This document shows positions 10,332-18,259 of a stretch of DNA of 64,000 nt, piece by piece (position 1 is the first letter of the stretch; the number at the start of each line of letters is the position of its first letter). The notes beneath the pieces were generated by a model. It made no database searches, was not told the DNA's origin, and saw only the letters and a list, made by a program, of their open reading frames with translations. A program made the position numbers and the translations under genes. The stretch comes from Sphingopyxis sp. JAI108 (GTDB lineage: Bacteria; Pseudomonadota; Alphaproteobacteria; Sphingomonadales; Sphingomonadaceae): positions 1 to 64,000 of the forward strand of contig NZ_JACCCJ010000004.1 in the NCBI RefSeq assembly GCF_013410105.1, written 5' to 3'.

Positions 10332-11543
10332 ATGACATCCATCACGACCGCCGAAGCCCCCGTGCTCGACCGCGCCGCCGATGCGCCGATGCTCGCACAG
10401 GTCGAGCAATGGGCGGCGGTGAATAGCGGCACGGGCAATCTCGCGGGACTCAAGATCGTCGCGGGCCAGCTTGCCGACGCCTTTGCCGTGCTGCCCGGCG
10501 AGATACGGCTCGTCACCCCCGATCCGGTCGAGAACGTCGATGCGGCGGGCCAGATCAAGACCACACAGCGCGGCGACCATCTGCATCTTCGCGTGCGGCC
10601 CGACGCGCCGGTGCAATTGCTGCTGACGGGCCATATGGACACGGTGTTCGCCGCCGATCATCCGTTCCAGACGCTGAAGTGGCTCGAACCCGGCGTGCTC
10701 AACGGCCCCGGCACCGCCGACATGAAGGCGGGGATTGCGGTAATCCTCGCGGCGCTGAACGCGCTTGAAGCCTCGCCGCTGGCAGGCCGCGTCGGTTACG
10801 ATGTGATGATCAACAGCGACGAGGAGACGGGCAGTCACGCGTCGGCCGCGCTGATCGCCGAGCTGGCCAAGGGCAAGACCGCCGCGCTGACCTACGAACC
10901 CGCGCTGCCCGACGGCACGCTCGCCGGCGCGCGGCCGGGCAGCGGCAATTTCTCGGTGATCGTCCACGGGCTGTCGGCGCATGCCGGGCGCAATCCCGAC
11001 GACGGGCGCAATGCGCTGCTCGCCGCGGCCGACCTCGCGCTGCGGCTCGCGGCGCTCAAATCGCCGGCGCTGAAGGTCAATCCCGCGAAGATCGACGGCG
11101 GCGGGCCCAACAATGTCGTCCCCGACAGCGCGATCCTCCGCGTCAACATGCGTCCGTCCACACCCGAGGCGATGGTCGAGGCGGAGGCGGCGCTGCGCGC
11201 GGCGGTGGCAGCCGTCTCGCGCGACCATGACGTGCACTGCTACATTCACGGCAATTTCAACCGCCCGCCCAAGCCGCTCGATGCCGCCGCGACGCGATTG
11301 TTCGAACTGGTGCGCGACTGCGGCGCCGCGCTGGGCCTGCCGCCGATCGGCTGGAACGCGACCGGAGGCGTGTGCGACGGCAACAATATCGCGGCGTGCG
11401 GTATTCCTGTGGTGGATACGATGGGTCCGCGCGGCGGGGCGATCCACAGCGCGGACGAATTTCTGATCGTCGACAGCCTCGCCGAGCGCGCGCGGCTGTC
11501 GGCGCTGACCATGACAAGAATAGCGGAACGGGGGACGGTGTGA
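10332..11543 (+). CDS. M20-family metallohydrolase in the ast operon
   Basis: A 403-residue zinc-dependent amidohydrolase of the ArgE/DapE/carboxypeptidase-G2 superfamily. Metal ligands are visible at H101 and D103 (TGHMDTVF), D130 (GTADMKAG), E164/E165 (SDEETGS) and H372 (GGAIHSADEF). A lid/dimerisation domain lies between about 195 and 310 (LSAHAGRNPDDGRNA). Its GTGA overlap with astA shows it is the first gene of the arginine succinyltransferase operon. There it could remove succinate from N-succinylglutamate, the AstE step, since no AstE-type gene is seen. That role is inference; it could instead hydrolyse another N-acyl amino acid. Confidence 0.88.
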   Translation: MTSITTAEAPVLDRAADAPMLAQVEQWAAVNSGTGNLAGLKIVAGQLADAFAVLPGEIRLVTPDPVENVDAAGQIKTTQRGDHLHLRVRPDAPVQLLLTGHMDTVFAADHPFQTLKWLEPGVLNGPGTADMKAGIAVILAALNALEASPLAGRVGYDVMINSDEETGSHASAALIAELAKGKTAALTYEPALPDGTLAGARPGSGNFSVIVHGLSAHAGRNPDDGRNALLAAADLALRLAALKSPALKVNPAKIDGGGPNNVVPDSAILRVNMRPSTPEAMVEAEAALRAAVAAVSRDHDVHCYIHGNFNRPPKPLDAAATRLFELVRDCGAALGLPPIGWNATGGVCDGNNIAACGIPVVDTMGPRGGAIHSADEFLIVDSLAERARLSALTMTRIAERGTV

Positions 11544-12541
11544 ATTATGTGATCCGGGCGGCCAAACCGGGCGACCTGCAGAGCATCTACGAGATGGCAA
11601 AGCTGACCGGCGGCGGCTTCACCAACCTGCCCCCCGACAAGAAGGCGCTGCGCGCCAAGCTTGAGCGTGCCGAAGCGGGCTTTGCTTCGGAGAAGGAATA
11701 TCCGGCGGACGAGCTTTACCTGATGGTGCTCGAAGACCTCGACAGCGGCGAAGTGCGCGGCACCTGCCAGATTTTCGGGCAGGTCGGGCAACGCTGGCCT
11801 TTCTACTCCTATCGCATCGGCACCGACAGCAAGCATAGCGAGCAATTGAACCGCACCTTCCATGCGCAGGTGCTGATGCTGAGCAACGATCTCAACGGCG
11901 CGAGCGAGGTCGGCGGGCTGTTCCTGCACCCGGCGGCACGCGCGGGCGGGCTGGGGCTGCTGCTCGCGCGCTCGCGCTACCTGTTCATCGCGCGCCACCG
12001 GCCGCGCTTCGGCGACCGCATCCTCGCCGAGCTGCGCGGGGTGATCGACGAGGCCGGCGGCTCGCCCTTCTGGGACGGTGTCGCGGGCAAATTTTTCGGG
12101 ATGAACTTCCAGGAAGCCGACCAGTTCAACGCGGTCCACGGCAACCAGTTCATCGCCGACCTGATGCCCAAGCATCCCGTCTATATCGCGATGCTGGGCG
12201 AACATGCGCGCAGCGTCATCGGCGTCCCCCACCCGACCGGGCGCGCCGCGATGCGGATGCTGGAGAATGAAGGCTTCGCTTTCGAAAATTACGTCGACAT
12301 CTTCGACGGTGGCCCGACCATGACCGCGCGCACCGATCAGGTCGCGAGTATCCGCGATGCCCGACATATCGAAATCACCGGCATTGCCGAAGGCGGCGTG
12401 GATGCGCTGGTCGCGACGGGGCGGCTTGCGGAGTTTCGCTGCTGCTTCGGAAAGATCGGTGCCGACGGGACGATCGATGCCGAGGCGGCGCGCATTTTGG
12501 GCGTCGGCAAGGGCGACGCGATCAGCTGGATCGGACGCTAG
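11540..12541 (+). CDS. astA: arginine N-succinyltransferase
   Basis: Transfers succinyl from succinyl-CoA to L-arginine, the first step of the ammonia-producing AST pathway. The 333-residue protein starts 'VNYVIRAAKPGDL', the AstA beginning. It contains the family blocks 'TGGGFTNLP', 'EVGGLFLHPAARAGG' and 'FWDGVAGKFFGMNFQEAD', and ends with the beta-rich half. The start is a GTG whose last two bases are part of the upstream TGA (GTGA overlap), so it is translationally coupled to the M20 hydrolase. An open frame extends further upstream but lies over that gene and was not used. It is followed after 3 bases by astB. Confidence 0.95.
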   Translation: MNYVIRAAKPGDLQSIYEMAKLTGGGFTNLPPDKKALRAKLERAEAGFASEKEYPADELYLMVLEDLDSGEVRGTCQIFGQVGQRWPFYSYRIGTDSKHSEQLNRTFHAQVLMLSNDLNGASEVGGLFLHPAARAGGLGLLLARSRYLFIARHRPRFGDRILAELRGVIDEAGGSPFWDGVAGKFFGMNFQEADQFNAVHGNQFIADLMPKHPVYIAMLGEHARSVIGVPHPTGRAAMRMLENEGFAFENYVDIFDGGPTMTARTDQVASIRDARHIEITGIAEGGVDALVATGRLAEFRCCFGKIGADGTIDAEAARILGVGKGDAISWIGR

Positions 12542-12544
12542 GCC

Positions 12545-13795
12545 ATGCTCACCGAAATCAATTTCGACGGGATTATCGGCCCGAGCCACAATTATGCGGG
12601 GCTGAGCCGCGGCAATATCGCGTCGGCCAGCCATGCCGGCGATGTATCGCAGCCGCGCGCCGCGGCGCTGCAGGGCATCGAGAAGATGCGCCACAATCTC
12701 ACGCTCGGTCTGCCCCAGGGCTTTTTCATGCCGCTCGATCGTCCCGACGCGCCGTGGCTTGAAACGCTGGGCACGACGCCGGAGGATGCCGAGGGACATT
12801 TGCGCGCGCAGGCCTGGTCGGCGTCGTCGATGTGGGCCGCAAACGCGGCGACCGTTTCCCCTGCGCCCGACAGCGCCGACGGCAAATGCCACCTGACCGC
12901 CGCGAACCTCGTCACCATGCCGCACCGCAGCCACGAATGGCCGGGCACGCTGGCGCAGCTGCGGCTCGCCTTCGCCGATCCCGCTTTCGCGGTGCACGCC
13001 CCCATCCCCGCTCCCTTCGGCGACGAGGGCGCGGCGAACCATATGCGGCTGTGCGATGGGCATGACGGGCAAGGCGTCGAAATCTTCGTCTATGGCGTCG
13101 GGGGCGGTCGCTTCCCGGCACGCCAGCATCTCGACGCGTCGAAAGCGGTCGCCAGGCTGCACCGGCTCGACCCGGCCCGGACGCTTTTCATCCGCCAGTC
13201 GGACACCGCGATCCAGGGCGGAGCCTTCCACAACGACGTCGTCGCGGTCGCGAACGAGCATGTCCTCTTCACGCACGAAACCGCGTTCGAGGACCGCGAC
13301 GCCGCGCATGCGGAAATCCGTGCCGCCTTCCCCCAGGTCGAGATCGTCGAGGTGCCGGCGAGCGCGGTGAGCCTGCCCGACGCGATCAAATCCTACCTGT
13401 TCAACGCGCAGCTCGTCAGCCTGCCCGATGGCGGCGGTATGGGACTGGTGCTGCCGACCGAGGCGCAGGCCACGCCCGCGGTGTGGAACTGGCTGCAGGG
13501 CATGATCGCGGGCAATGGTCCGATCCGCCGATTGCTGCCCGTCGATGTGCGCCAATCGATGGCGAATGGCGGCGGCCCCGCCTGCCTGCGGCTGCGCGTC
13601 GTCGCCGATCCCCGGACGGTCGATCCGCGCTTCATCGCCGACGAAGCGAAGCTCGACCGGATTGCCGGCGTGGTGGCGAAACATTGGCCCGAAGCGATCG
13701 TGCCGGGCGACCTCGCCTCGGCGGCGCTGGCAAGCGACGTCCGCAAGGCGCGAAACGCCCTGCTCGCCGAGCTTGGGCTGAGCGAGCTGAACTGA
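12545..13795 (+). CDS. astB: N-succinylarginine dihydrolase
   Basis: Hydrolyses N2-succinylarginine to N2-succinylornithine, 2 NH3 and CO2, the second AST step, in the cytoplasm. The 416-residue protein opens with 'EINFDGIIGPSHNYAGLS', diagnostic of AstB. It keeps the amidinotransferase-like catalytic blocks: 'FHNDVVAVANEHVLFTHE' with the histidine and 'ANGGGPACLRLRVV' with the catalytic cysteine. It is slightly shorter than the E. coli enzyme (about 447). It lies 3 bases after astA. The pathway's transaminase (AstC) and semialdehyde dehydrogenase (AstD) are not in this window. Confidence 0.95.
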   Translation: MLTEINFDGIIGPSHNYAGLSRGNIASASHAGDVSQPRAAALQGIEKMRHNLTLGLPQGFFMPLDRPDAPWLETLGTTPEDAEGHLRAQAWSASSMWAANAATVSPAPDSADGKCHLTAANLVTMPHRSHEWPGTLAQLRLAFADPAFAVHAPIPAPFGDEGAANHMRLCDGHDGQGVEIFVYGVGGGRFPARQHLDASKAVARLHRLDPARTLFIRQSDTAIQGGAFHNDVVAVANEHVLFTHETAFEDRDAAHAEIRAAFPQVEIVEVPASAVSLPDAIKSYLFNAQLVSLPDGGGMGLVLPTEAQATPAVWNWLQGMIAGNGPIRRLLPVDVRQSMANGGGPACLRLRVVADPRTVDPRFIADEAKLDRIAGVVAKHWPEAIVPGDLASAALASDVRKARNALLAELGLSELN

Positions 13796-13802
13796 TCGAC
13801 TG

Positions 13803-14474
13803 GTGAAAGTCCGCGAACTGATCGACACCGCGCAGATTCCGGGTGGCGACGAACTGCGCCTCTACCGGCGCGGCGACGATTTCATCATCGTGATCGGCGG
13901 CAATGAATTGATGAACAGCCGGATGAGCGGCTCCGAAGAAGCGCTGGCGGTGATGAGCTGCGAGCGGCTGCGGAACCCCGATACCGCCCACCTGCTGATC
14001 GGCGGCTATGGGATGGGGTTCACCCTGCGCGCGGCGCTCGCGGCGCTCGGCCCGGCCGCGAAGGTCACCGTCGCCGAGCTCGTCCCCGAAATCATCGACT
14101 GGGCGCGCGAACCGATGGCGGATCTCGCGGCCACCTGCCTCGACGATCCGCGCGTCGAGTTGGTCATCGGCGATGTCGCGGCGGCGATCGCGGCTGGGCG
14201 CGACTGTTACGACGCGATCCTGCTCGATGTCGACAACGGCCCCGACGGACTGGTCCGGCAGGCCAACGACGGCATCTATTCGGCCTCGGGTCTCGCATCG
14301 GCCAAGGCGGCGCTGCGGCCGGGCGGCGTGCTCGCGATCTGGTCGGCGGCCCCCGACGCGCAATTCACTCGTCGACTGACGGCGGCGGGCTTCGCGGTCG
14401 ACGAAGTCACCGTCCGCGCCCGCAGCAACGGCAAGGGCGCACGGCACGTCATCTGGTTTGCGCGGACGCGATAG
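13803..14474 (+). CDS. spermidine synthase-like Rossmann methyltransferase-fold protein
   Basis: A 223-residue protein with a class-I SAM-type fold related to polyamine aminopropyltransferases. It has the nucleotide-binding block 'HLLIGGYGMGFTLRAAL' (about 61-77), an acidic strand end 'VTVAELVPEI', and 'YDAILLDVDNGPDG' where spermidine synthases have 'YDVIIxDxxDP'. It lacks the N-terminal beta domain of full SpeE. The start is a GTG at 13803, 7 bases after the astB stop, so it belongs to the ast operon. Putrescine/spermidine chemistry would connect to arginine breakdown, but the substrate cannot be read from the sequence. Confidence 0.75.
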   Translation: MKVRELIDTAQIPGGDELRLYRRGDDFIIVIGGNELMNSRMSGSEEALAVMSCERLRNPDTAHLLIGGYGMGFTLRAALAALGPAAKVTVAELVPEIIDWAREPMADLAATCLDDPRVELVIGDVAAAIAAGRDCYDAILLDVDNGPDGLVRQANDGIYSASGLASAKAALRPGGVLAIWSAAPDAQFTRRLTAAGFAVDEVTVRARSNGKGARHVIWFARTR

Positions 14475-14515
14475 GCCTGTCGTCCACTTTGCGGCCGGAA
14501 GCGGCCGATAGAGAT

Positions 14516-14601
14516 GTGTGCCCCGGCGAAAGCCGGGGTCCAGAAAGATGGCGCTAACCTGGAATATTTCCGCACTGGGCCCCGGCTTTCGCCGGGGTGC
14601 A
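14516..14601. repeat. REP-like pair of GC-rich hairpins
   Basis: Two copies of an 18-base hairpin sequence, ccccggcgaaagccgggg, lie in opposite orientation (14521-14538 and 14580-14597), flanked by matching GTG/CAC and CAG/CTG bases. The pair can fold as two short hairpins (GAAA loop) or one long inverted repeat. It sits between the convergent ends of the ast operon and the acyl-CoA ligase gene, where it may also terminate transcription from both sides. The form is that of repetitive extragenic palindromes; the genomic copy number is not known from here. Confidence 0.8.
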
Positions 14602-14635
14602 CGAACGGCCGATAGCCACCCCAAAGCAGACACGC

Positions 14636-16201
14636 TTACCCCACCGCGCGATCGCGCCCTTCCCAATAAGGGGCACGCAGTTCACGGCGCAGCACCTTGC
14701 CCGACGGATTGCGCGGCAGCGCGTCGATGAACTCGATGCTTTTCGGCACCTTGTACGCCGCGATCCGCGTCCGCGCCCACGCGACGATATCGGCGGGATC
14801 GAGCGTCACACCCGCCGCCGGCACCACCAGCGCCTTCACCCCCTCGCCCCATTTGTCGTCGGGCACGCCGATCACCGCGACGTCGGCAACGCCGGGGCAG
14901 CCCATGATCGCGCTCTCGACCTCGGCCGGATAGACATTCTCGCCGCCCGACACGATCATGTCCTTGATCCGGTCGTGGACGTAGTAGAAGCCGTCGGCGT
15001 CGCGGTAACCGACATCGCCGGTGTGGAGCCAGCCGCCCGCAAGCGTCTCTTCGGTCGCAGCAGGACGGTTCCAATAGCCCTTCATCACGATACCGCCGCG
15101 GATCGCAATCTCGCCGATCTCGCCATCGCCGAGTTCGCGCCCCTCACCATCGAGAATCGCCATCGCCGCGCCCGGCCACGGCGTACCGCATGAGGTGAGC
15201 TTACCCGGCAGGTCATGCGCGCTCGGCGACAGGTACGAACCGCCGCCGGCGGACTCGGTCATGCCGTAGAATTGCACGAAGTCGCAGCCAAAGGTCGCGC
15301 GCGCGCGGCGCAGCACATCTTCCGCGATAGGCGACGCGCCATAGGCGATCGACTTGAGCTGCGGATAGGCGCTCGCGGCCGCATCGGGCTGAAGCAGCAT
15401 CATCTGGATCATCGCGGGCGCGAGGAAGGCGTGCGCGACATTCTCCTCGCGCATCATGCGTACCGCGTCGGCGGCCGTGAAATCCTTGACGAGCACCAGC
15501 CGCCCGCCCTGCGCGAGTCCCGAGAAGCTGACATTGGTGCCCGCGACGTGAAACAAGGGCATGACGATCATCACCGTCTCGTCCTCGCCATAGGCAAAGC
15601 CATCAACCTGGGTCGCGGCCTCAAGGAAGGTGCGATAGTTGGCGTTGGTCAGCACGACGCCCTTGGGCAGGCCGGTCGTGCCGCTGGTGTAGAGCTGGAG
15701 CACATCGTCGGTTAGCCGCGGCGGATCGACGATGGCGGCATCGGATGCCTCGCCCAGCCACGCATCGAACGGCTCGAACGCCGGATGTTCGCCGTACAGC
15801 GCGATCAGGCGCGGCCGCGCCGGAAGGTTCGCGACCGCAGCAAGCGCAGAATCAAAGAAATCTTCGCCGACCAACAACAGTTTCGGTTCCGCATCGCCCA
15901 GAATGAAGCCGATTTCGGCAGGCGCGAGACGGCAGTTGATGGGCGCCAAGCAAGCGCGCGCACGGGCGGTGCCGAAGAAGAGCGGGTACCAGCTGTCATG
16001 GTTCTTGGTCAGCGCCGAAACACGGTCGCCGGGAGCCACGCCCGACGCGATCAGCGCGTTCGCGACGCGGTTCGATCGCGCATCGAGTTCGACAAAACTC
16101 GTCTCGCGCTCGCCGAACTTCACCGCGGTCGCGCTTCCCCTGACCCGCGCCTGCGCCGCCGGAATATCCGCCAGCGTCCGGATGGCCTCCAGATCGATCA
16201 T
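14636..16201 (-). CDS. acyl-CoA ligase (AMP-forming)
   Basis: Activates a carboxylic acid to its CoA thioester through an acyl-AMP. The 521-residue protein has the ANL-superfamily core: P-loop 'YTSGTTGLPKGVV', 'FYGMTESAG', the hinge 'GWLHTGDVGYRDADGFYYVHDR', and the C-terminal lysine in 'NPSGKVLRREL'. The acid (fatty or aromatic) cannot be read from the sequence. ATG at 16201 is used; GGGAG lies 6 bases before it and an upstream ATG adds 17 unconserved residues. The start faces the MetE-like gene. The shared 80-base region carries one of the five TAG(T/A)ATACTA operators, so both are probably controlled by the local MarR protein. Confidence 0.92.
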   Translation of the reverse strand: MIDLEAIRTLADIPAAQARVRGSATAVKFGERETSFVELDARSNRVANALIASGVAPGDRVSALTKNHDSWYPLFFGTARARACLAPINCRLAPAEIGFILGDAEPKLLLVGEDFFDSALAAVANLPARPRLIALYGEHPAFEPFDAWLGEASDAAIVDPPRLTDDVLQLYTSGTTGLPKGVVLTNANYRTFLEAATQVDGFAYGEDETVMIVMPLFHVAGTNVSFSGLAQGGRLVLVKDFTAADAVRMMREENVAHAFLAPAMIQMMLLQPDAAASAYPQLKSIAYGASPIAEDVLRRARATFGCDFVQFYGMTESAGGGSYLSPSAHDLPGKLTSCGTPWPGAAMAILDGEGRELGDGEIGEIAIRGGIVMKGYWNRPAATEETLAGGWLHTGDVGYRDADGFYYVHDRIKDMIVSGGENVYPAEVESAIMGCPGVADVAVIGVPDDKWGEGVKALVVPAAGVTLDPADIVAWARTRIAAYKVPKSIEFIDALPRNPSGKVLRRELRAPYWEGRDRAVG

Positions 16202-16232
16202 TTTGCTCTCCCAACCGTCGTTTCGACTTGAA

Positions 16233-16249
16233 TTAGATAGAATACTAAG
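16233..16249. promoter_or_regulatory. putative MarR operator, site A
   Basis: The sequence ttagatagaatactaag contains the core TAGAATACTA (16238-16247), one mismatch from the perfect palindrome found at two other sites. It matches site B over nearly its full 17 bases. It lies 32 bases upstream of the acyl-CoA ligase start on the minus strand and about 40-50 bases upstream of the MetE-like gene on the plus strand, so one bound dimer could block both promoters. Confidence 0.65.
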
Positions 16250-16287
16250 CAAATGTTTGGCCAGCCCAAAAATCGAGAGGATTGACC

Positions 16288-17340
16288 TTGTTCGACCGCC
16301 CCATATTGCCGACGACGATCGTCGGAAGCTACCCCCAGCCCGACTGGCTGATCGATCGCGAAAAACTGAAGGCCAGCCTGCCGCCGCGCGTGCGCGCCGA
16401 GACGCTGTGGCGCATCCCCGAACCCTGGCTCGCCGACGCTCAAGAGGCCGCGACCTTGATGGCGATTCGCGACCAGGAAGAGGTCGGCATCGACATCGTC
16501 GGCGACGGCGAGATGCGCCGCGAAAGCTATTCGAACCGCCTCGCGACCGCGCTGTCGGGGATCGACCGCGAGAAGCATGGCACCGCGATCGACCGCACGG
16601 GCAACGCCAATCCGGTGCCGCTCGTCTCGGGCCCGATCCGCCGCGTCGCGCCGATCGAGGCGCAGGACGCGGCGTTCCTCCGCCGCCATTCGACGCGGCC
16701 GGTGAAACTCACCCTGCCCGGCCCGTTCACGATGACGCAGCAGGCGGAGAATGGCTATTATCCCGACGCGCGCGCACTCGCGATGGACTATGCCGATGCG
16801 GTCAACGCCGAGGTCAAGGATTTGTTCGCGTCCGGGGTCGATGTCGTCCAGCTCGACGAACCCTATTTGCAGGCGCGCGCCGCCGAGGCGAATGCCTACG
16901 CGATCGAGGCGATCAACCGCGCGCTCGACGGCGTCGGTGGGACGACCGCGCTCCACATCTGTTTCGGCTATGCGATGGTCCACCACGGCGCGGGCGCGAC
17001 GGGGCCGAAGCCCAAGGCCTATGATTTCTTGGCTGAACTCGAAGCGTCGGCGATCGACGTCATCTCGATCGAGGCGGCGCAGCCCGGGCTCGACCCCGCG
17101 ATCCTTGCCGAACTGCCGACCAAGACGATCATGTACGGCGTGCTCGACCTGTCGATTCCCGAGGTCGAAACGCCCGAGGTGGTCGCGGACCGCATCCGCG
17201 AGGCGCTGCGTTACGTCGACGCCGAGCGACTTTGGATCGCGCCCGATTGCGGGATGAAATATCACAGCCGCCAGCATAGCTTGGCGAAGCTGAAGGCGAT
17301 GGTCGATGGGACGGCGATGGTGCGGGCGGAGTTGAAATAG
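16288..17340 (+). CDS. MetE C-terminal-like zinc methyltransferase/thiol transferase
   Basis: A 350-residue protein homologous to only the C-terminal catalytic barrel of cobalamin-independent methionine synthase. The four zinc ligands are present: His and Cys in 'LHICFG' (223, 225), Glu in 'SIEAAQPG' (262) and Cys in 'APDCGMKYHSR' (321). Short members of this family include core methionine synthases and epoxyalkane:coenzyme M transferase, so the enzyme probably activates a thiol. The substrate is unknown. No ATG or GTG fits. The TTG at 16288 has GAGAGG 7 bases upstream, while a TTG six bases earlier sits too close to it. Its place in the MarR-operator island argues for a catabolic role rather than methionine supply. 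Confidence 0.8.
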   Translation: MFDRPILPTTIVGSYPQPDWLIDREKLKASLPPRVRAETLWRIPEPWLADAQEAATLMAIRDQEEVGIDIVGDGEMRRESYSNRLATALSGIDREKHGTAIDRTGNANPVPLVSGPIRRVAPIEAQDAAFLRRHSTRPVKLTLPGPFTMTQQAENGYYPDARALAMDYADAVNAEVKDLFASGVDVVQLDEPYLQARAAEANAYAIEAINRALDGVGGTTALHICFGYAMVHHGAGATGPKPKAYDFLAELEASAIDVISIEAAQPGLDPAILAELPTKTIMYGVLDLSIPEVETPEVVADRIREALRYVDAERLWIAPDCGMKYHSRQHSLAKLKAMVDGTAMVRAELK

Positions 17341-17347
17341 CCCCACT

Positions 17348-17443
17348 CGTCATTGCGAGGAGCGTAGCGACGAAGCGATCTCCAGCTGTCGACCTTGCGC
17401 GAGGTCGATAGCTGGAGATTGCTTCGCTTCGCTCGCAATGACG
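17348..17443. repeat. 96-bp palindromic intergenic element, copy 1
   Basis: A long imperfect inverted repeat. It begins cgtcattgcgagg, passes through 'tctccagct' and returns through 'agctggagattgcttcg' to 'ctcgcaatgacg'. It ends 5 bases before the stop codon of the hydrolase on the minus strand. A second copy of the same element lies on the other side of that hydrolase. It would fold into a long stem and can act as a terminator for the convergent MetE-like and hydrolase transcripts. Confidence 0.85.
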
Positions 17444-17447
17444 ATGG

Positions 17448-18140
17448 CTATCCGTCCATGAACTCGGTCAGCAACGGGACCACTACTTCGGGCGCCTCAA
17501 CTGTCGGCAGATGTCCGGCGCCAGGAATCGCCTCCAACCGCGCGCCCGCAATCGCCTCTAAAATCTCGTCATGGTGCGCGCGGCTGGTGATGCCGTCCTT
17601 CTCGCCCCAGATCAGCAAGGTCGGCACCGCAATCTCGCCGAGCCGCGGGCGGCTGTCGATGCGCGCCATGATCGCGCGCTGCTGCGCGAGGAAGATGTCG
17701 GCGCCGGTGTCCGCCGCCATCCGCCGCGCAATGCCGAGCAGCCGTTCGTCGTCGCGTTTCTCTTCGGGGAAGAGGATCGGGATGCGCTCTTCGACGACCT
17801 GGTCGAAGCGGCCGTTTGTCACCAGGTCGATATAACCCTGCCGCCGCGCGGTCTGCGCCGGGCCGTCGGCTGAGGCAAGAGTCGAGATGAGCGCGAGCTT
17901 CGCGACCCGTTCGGGTGCGCGGCGCATCACCTCGAACGCGACAAAGCCGCCCATCGCATGGGCGATCAGCACGAATTTCAGCGGGGCGTTGTCGAGCAGG
18001 CGCTGCGCAAACCCCTCGATCGTGTCGTCGCTTTGATTGTCGGCGACGATGACTTCGCGGTCGGGCCACGCATCGAGCAAGGGCTGCCAGACGGCTTCGG
18101 TCAGAAGCTGGCCGGTGATGAGGACGATGGGGAGAGGCAT
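17448..18140 (-). CDS. alpha/beta-hydrolase fold protein lacking the nucleophile serine
   Basis: A 230-residue alpha/beta-hydrolase. The oxyanion region and fold are typical, and the acid (GEKDGIT) and histidine (GAGHLPTVE) of the triad are in place. The nucleophile elbow reads AHAMGG (residues 60-65) instead of the usual GHSMGG, so the catalytic serine is alanine (codon GCG). Either the protein has lost hydrolase activity or it works by another mechanism or as a binding protein. It follows the 2-hydroxyacid dehydrogenase gene on the same strand, but a 93-bp palindrome separates them and another lies at its 3' end. Start ATG 18140 has AAGG about 9 bases upstream. Confidence 0.82.
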   Translation of the reverse strand: MPLPIVLITGQLLTEAVWQPLLDAWPDREVIVADNQSDDTIEGFAQRLLDNAPLKFVLIAHAMGGFVAFEVMRRAPERVAKLALISTLASADGPAQTARRQGYIDLVTNGRFDQVVEERIPILFPEEKRDDERLLGIARRMAADTGADIFLAQQRAIMARIDSRPRLGEIAVPTLLIWGEKDGITSRAHHDEILEAIAGARLEAIPGAGHLPTVEAPEVVVPLLTEFMDG

Positions 18141-18159
18141 GGGTTCAATCCTTATGCTT

Positions 18160-18252
18160 CGTCATTGCGAGCGCAGCGAAGCAATCTCCAGCTTGCGACA
18201 CGGCATGCCGATAGCTGGAGATTGCTTCGTCGCTACGCGCCTCGCAATGACG
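18160..18252. repeat. 93-bp palindromic intergenic element, copy 2
   Basis: The same element as at 17348-17443: starts cgtcattgcgagcg, contains 'gcaatctccagct', returns through 'agctggagattgcttcg' and ends 'ctcgcaatgacg'. It lies between the hydrolase start and the stop of the 2-hydroxyacid dehydrogenase and could terminate or stabilise the upstream five-gene transcript. The two copies bracket exactly one gene. Confidence 0.85.
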
Positions 18253-18259
18253 GGGTGTT

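Noticed and set aside
11246..13828. 860-codon open frame antisense to astA and astB
   Set aside because: Shadow of two well-recognised enzymes; no domain or ribosome site.
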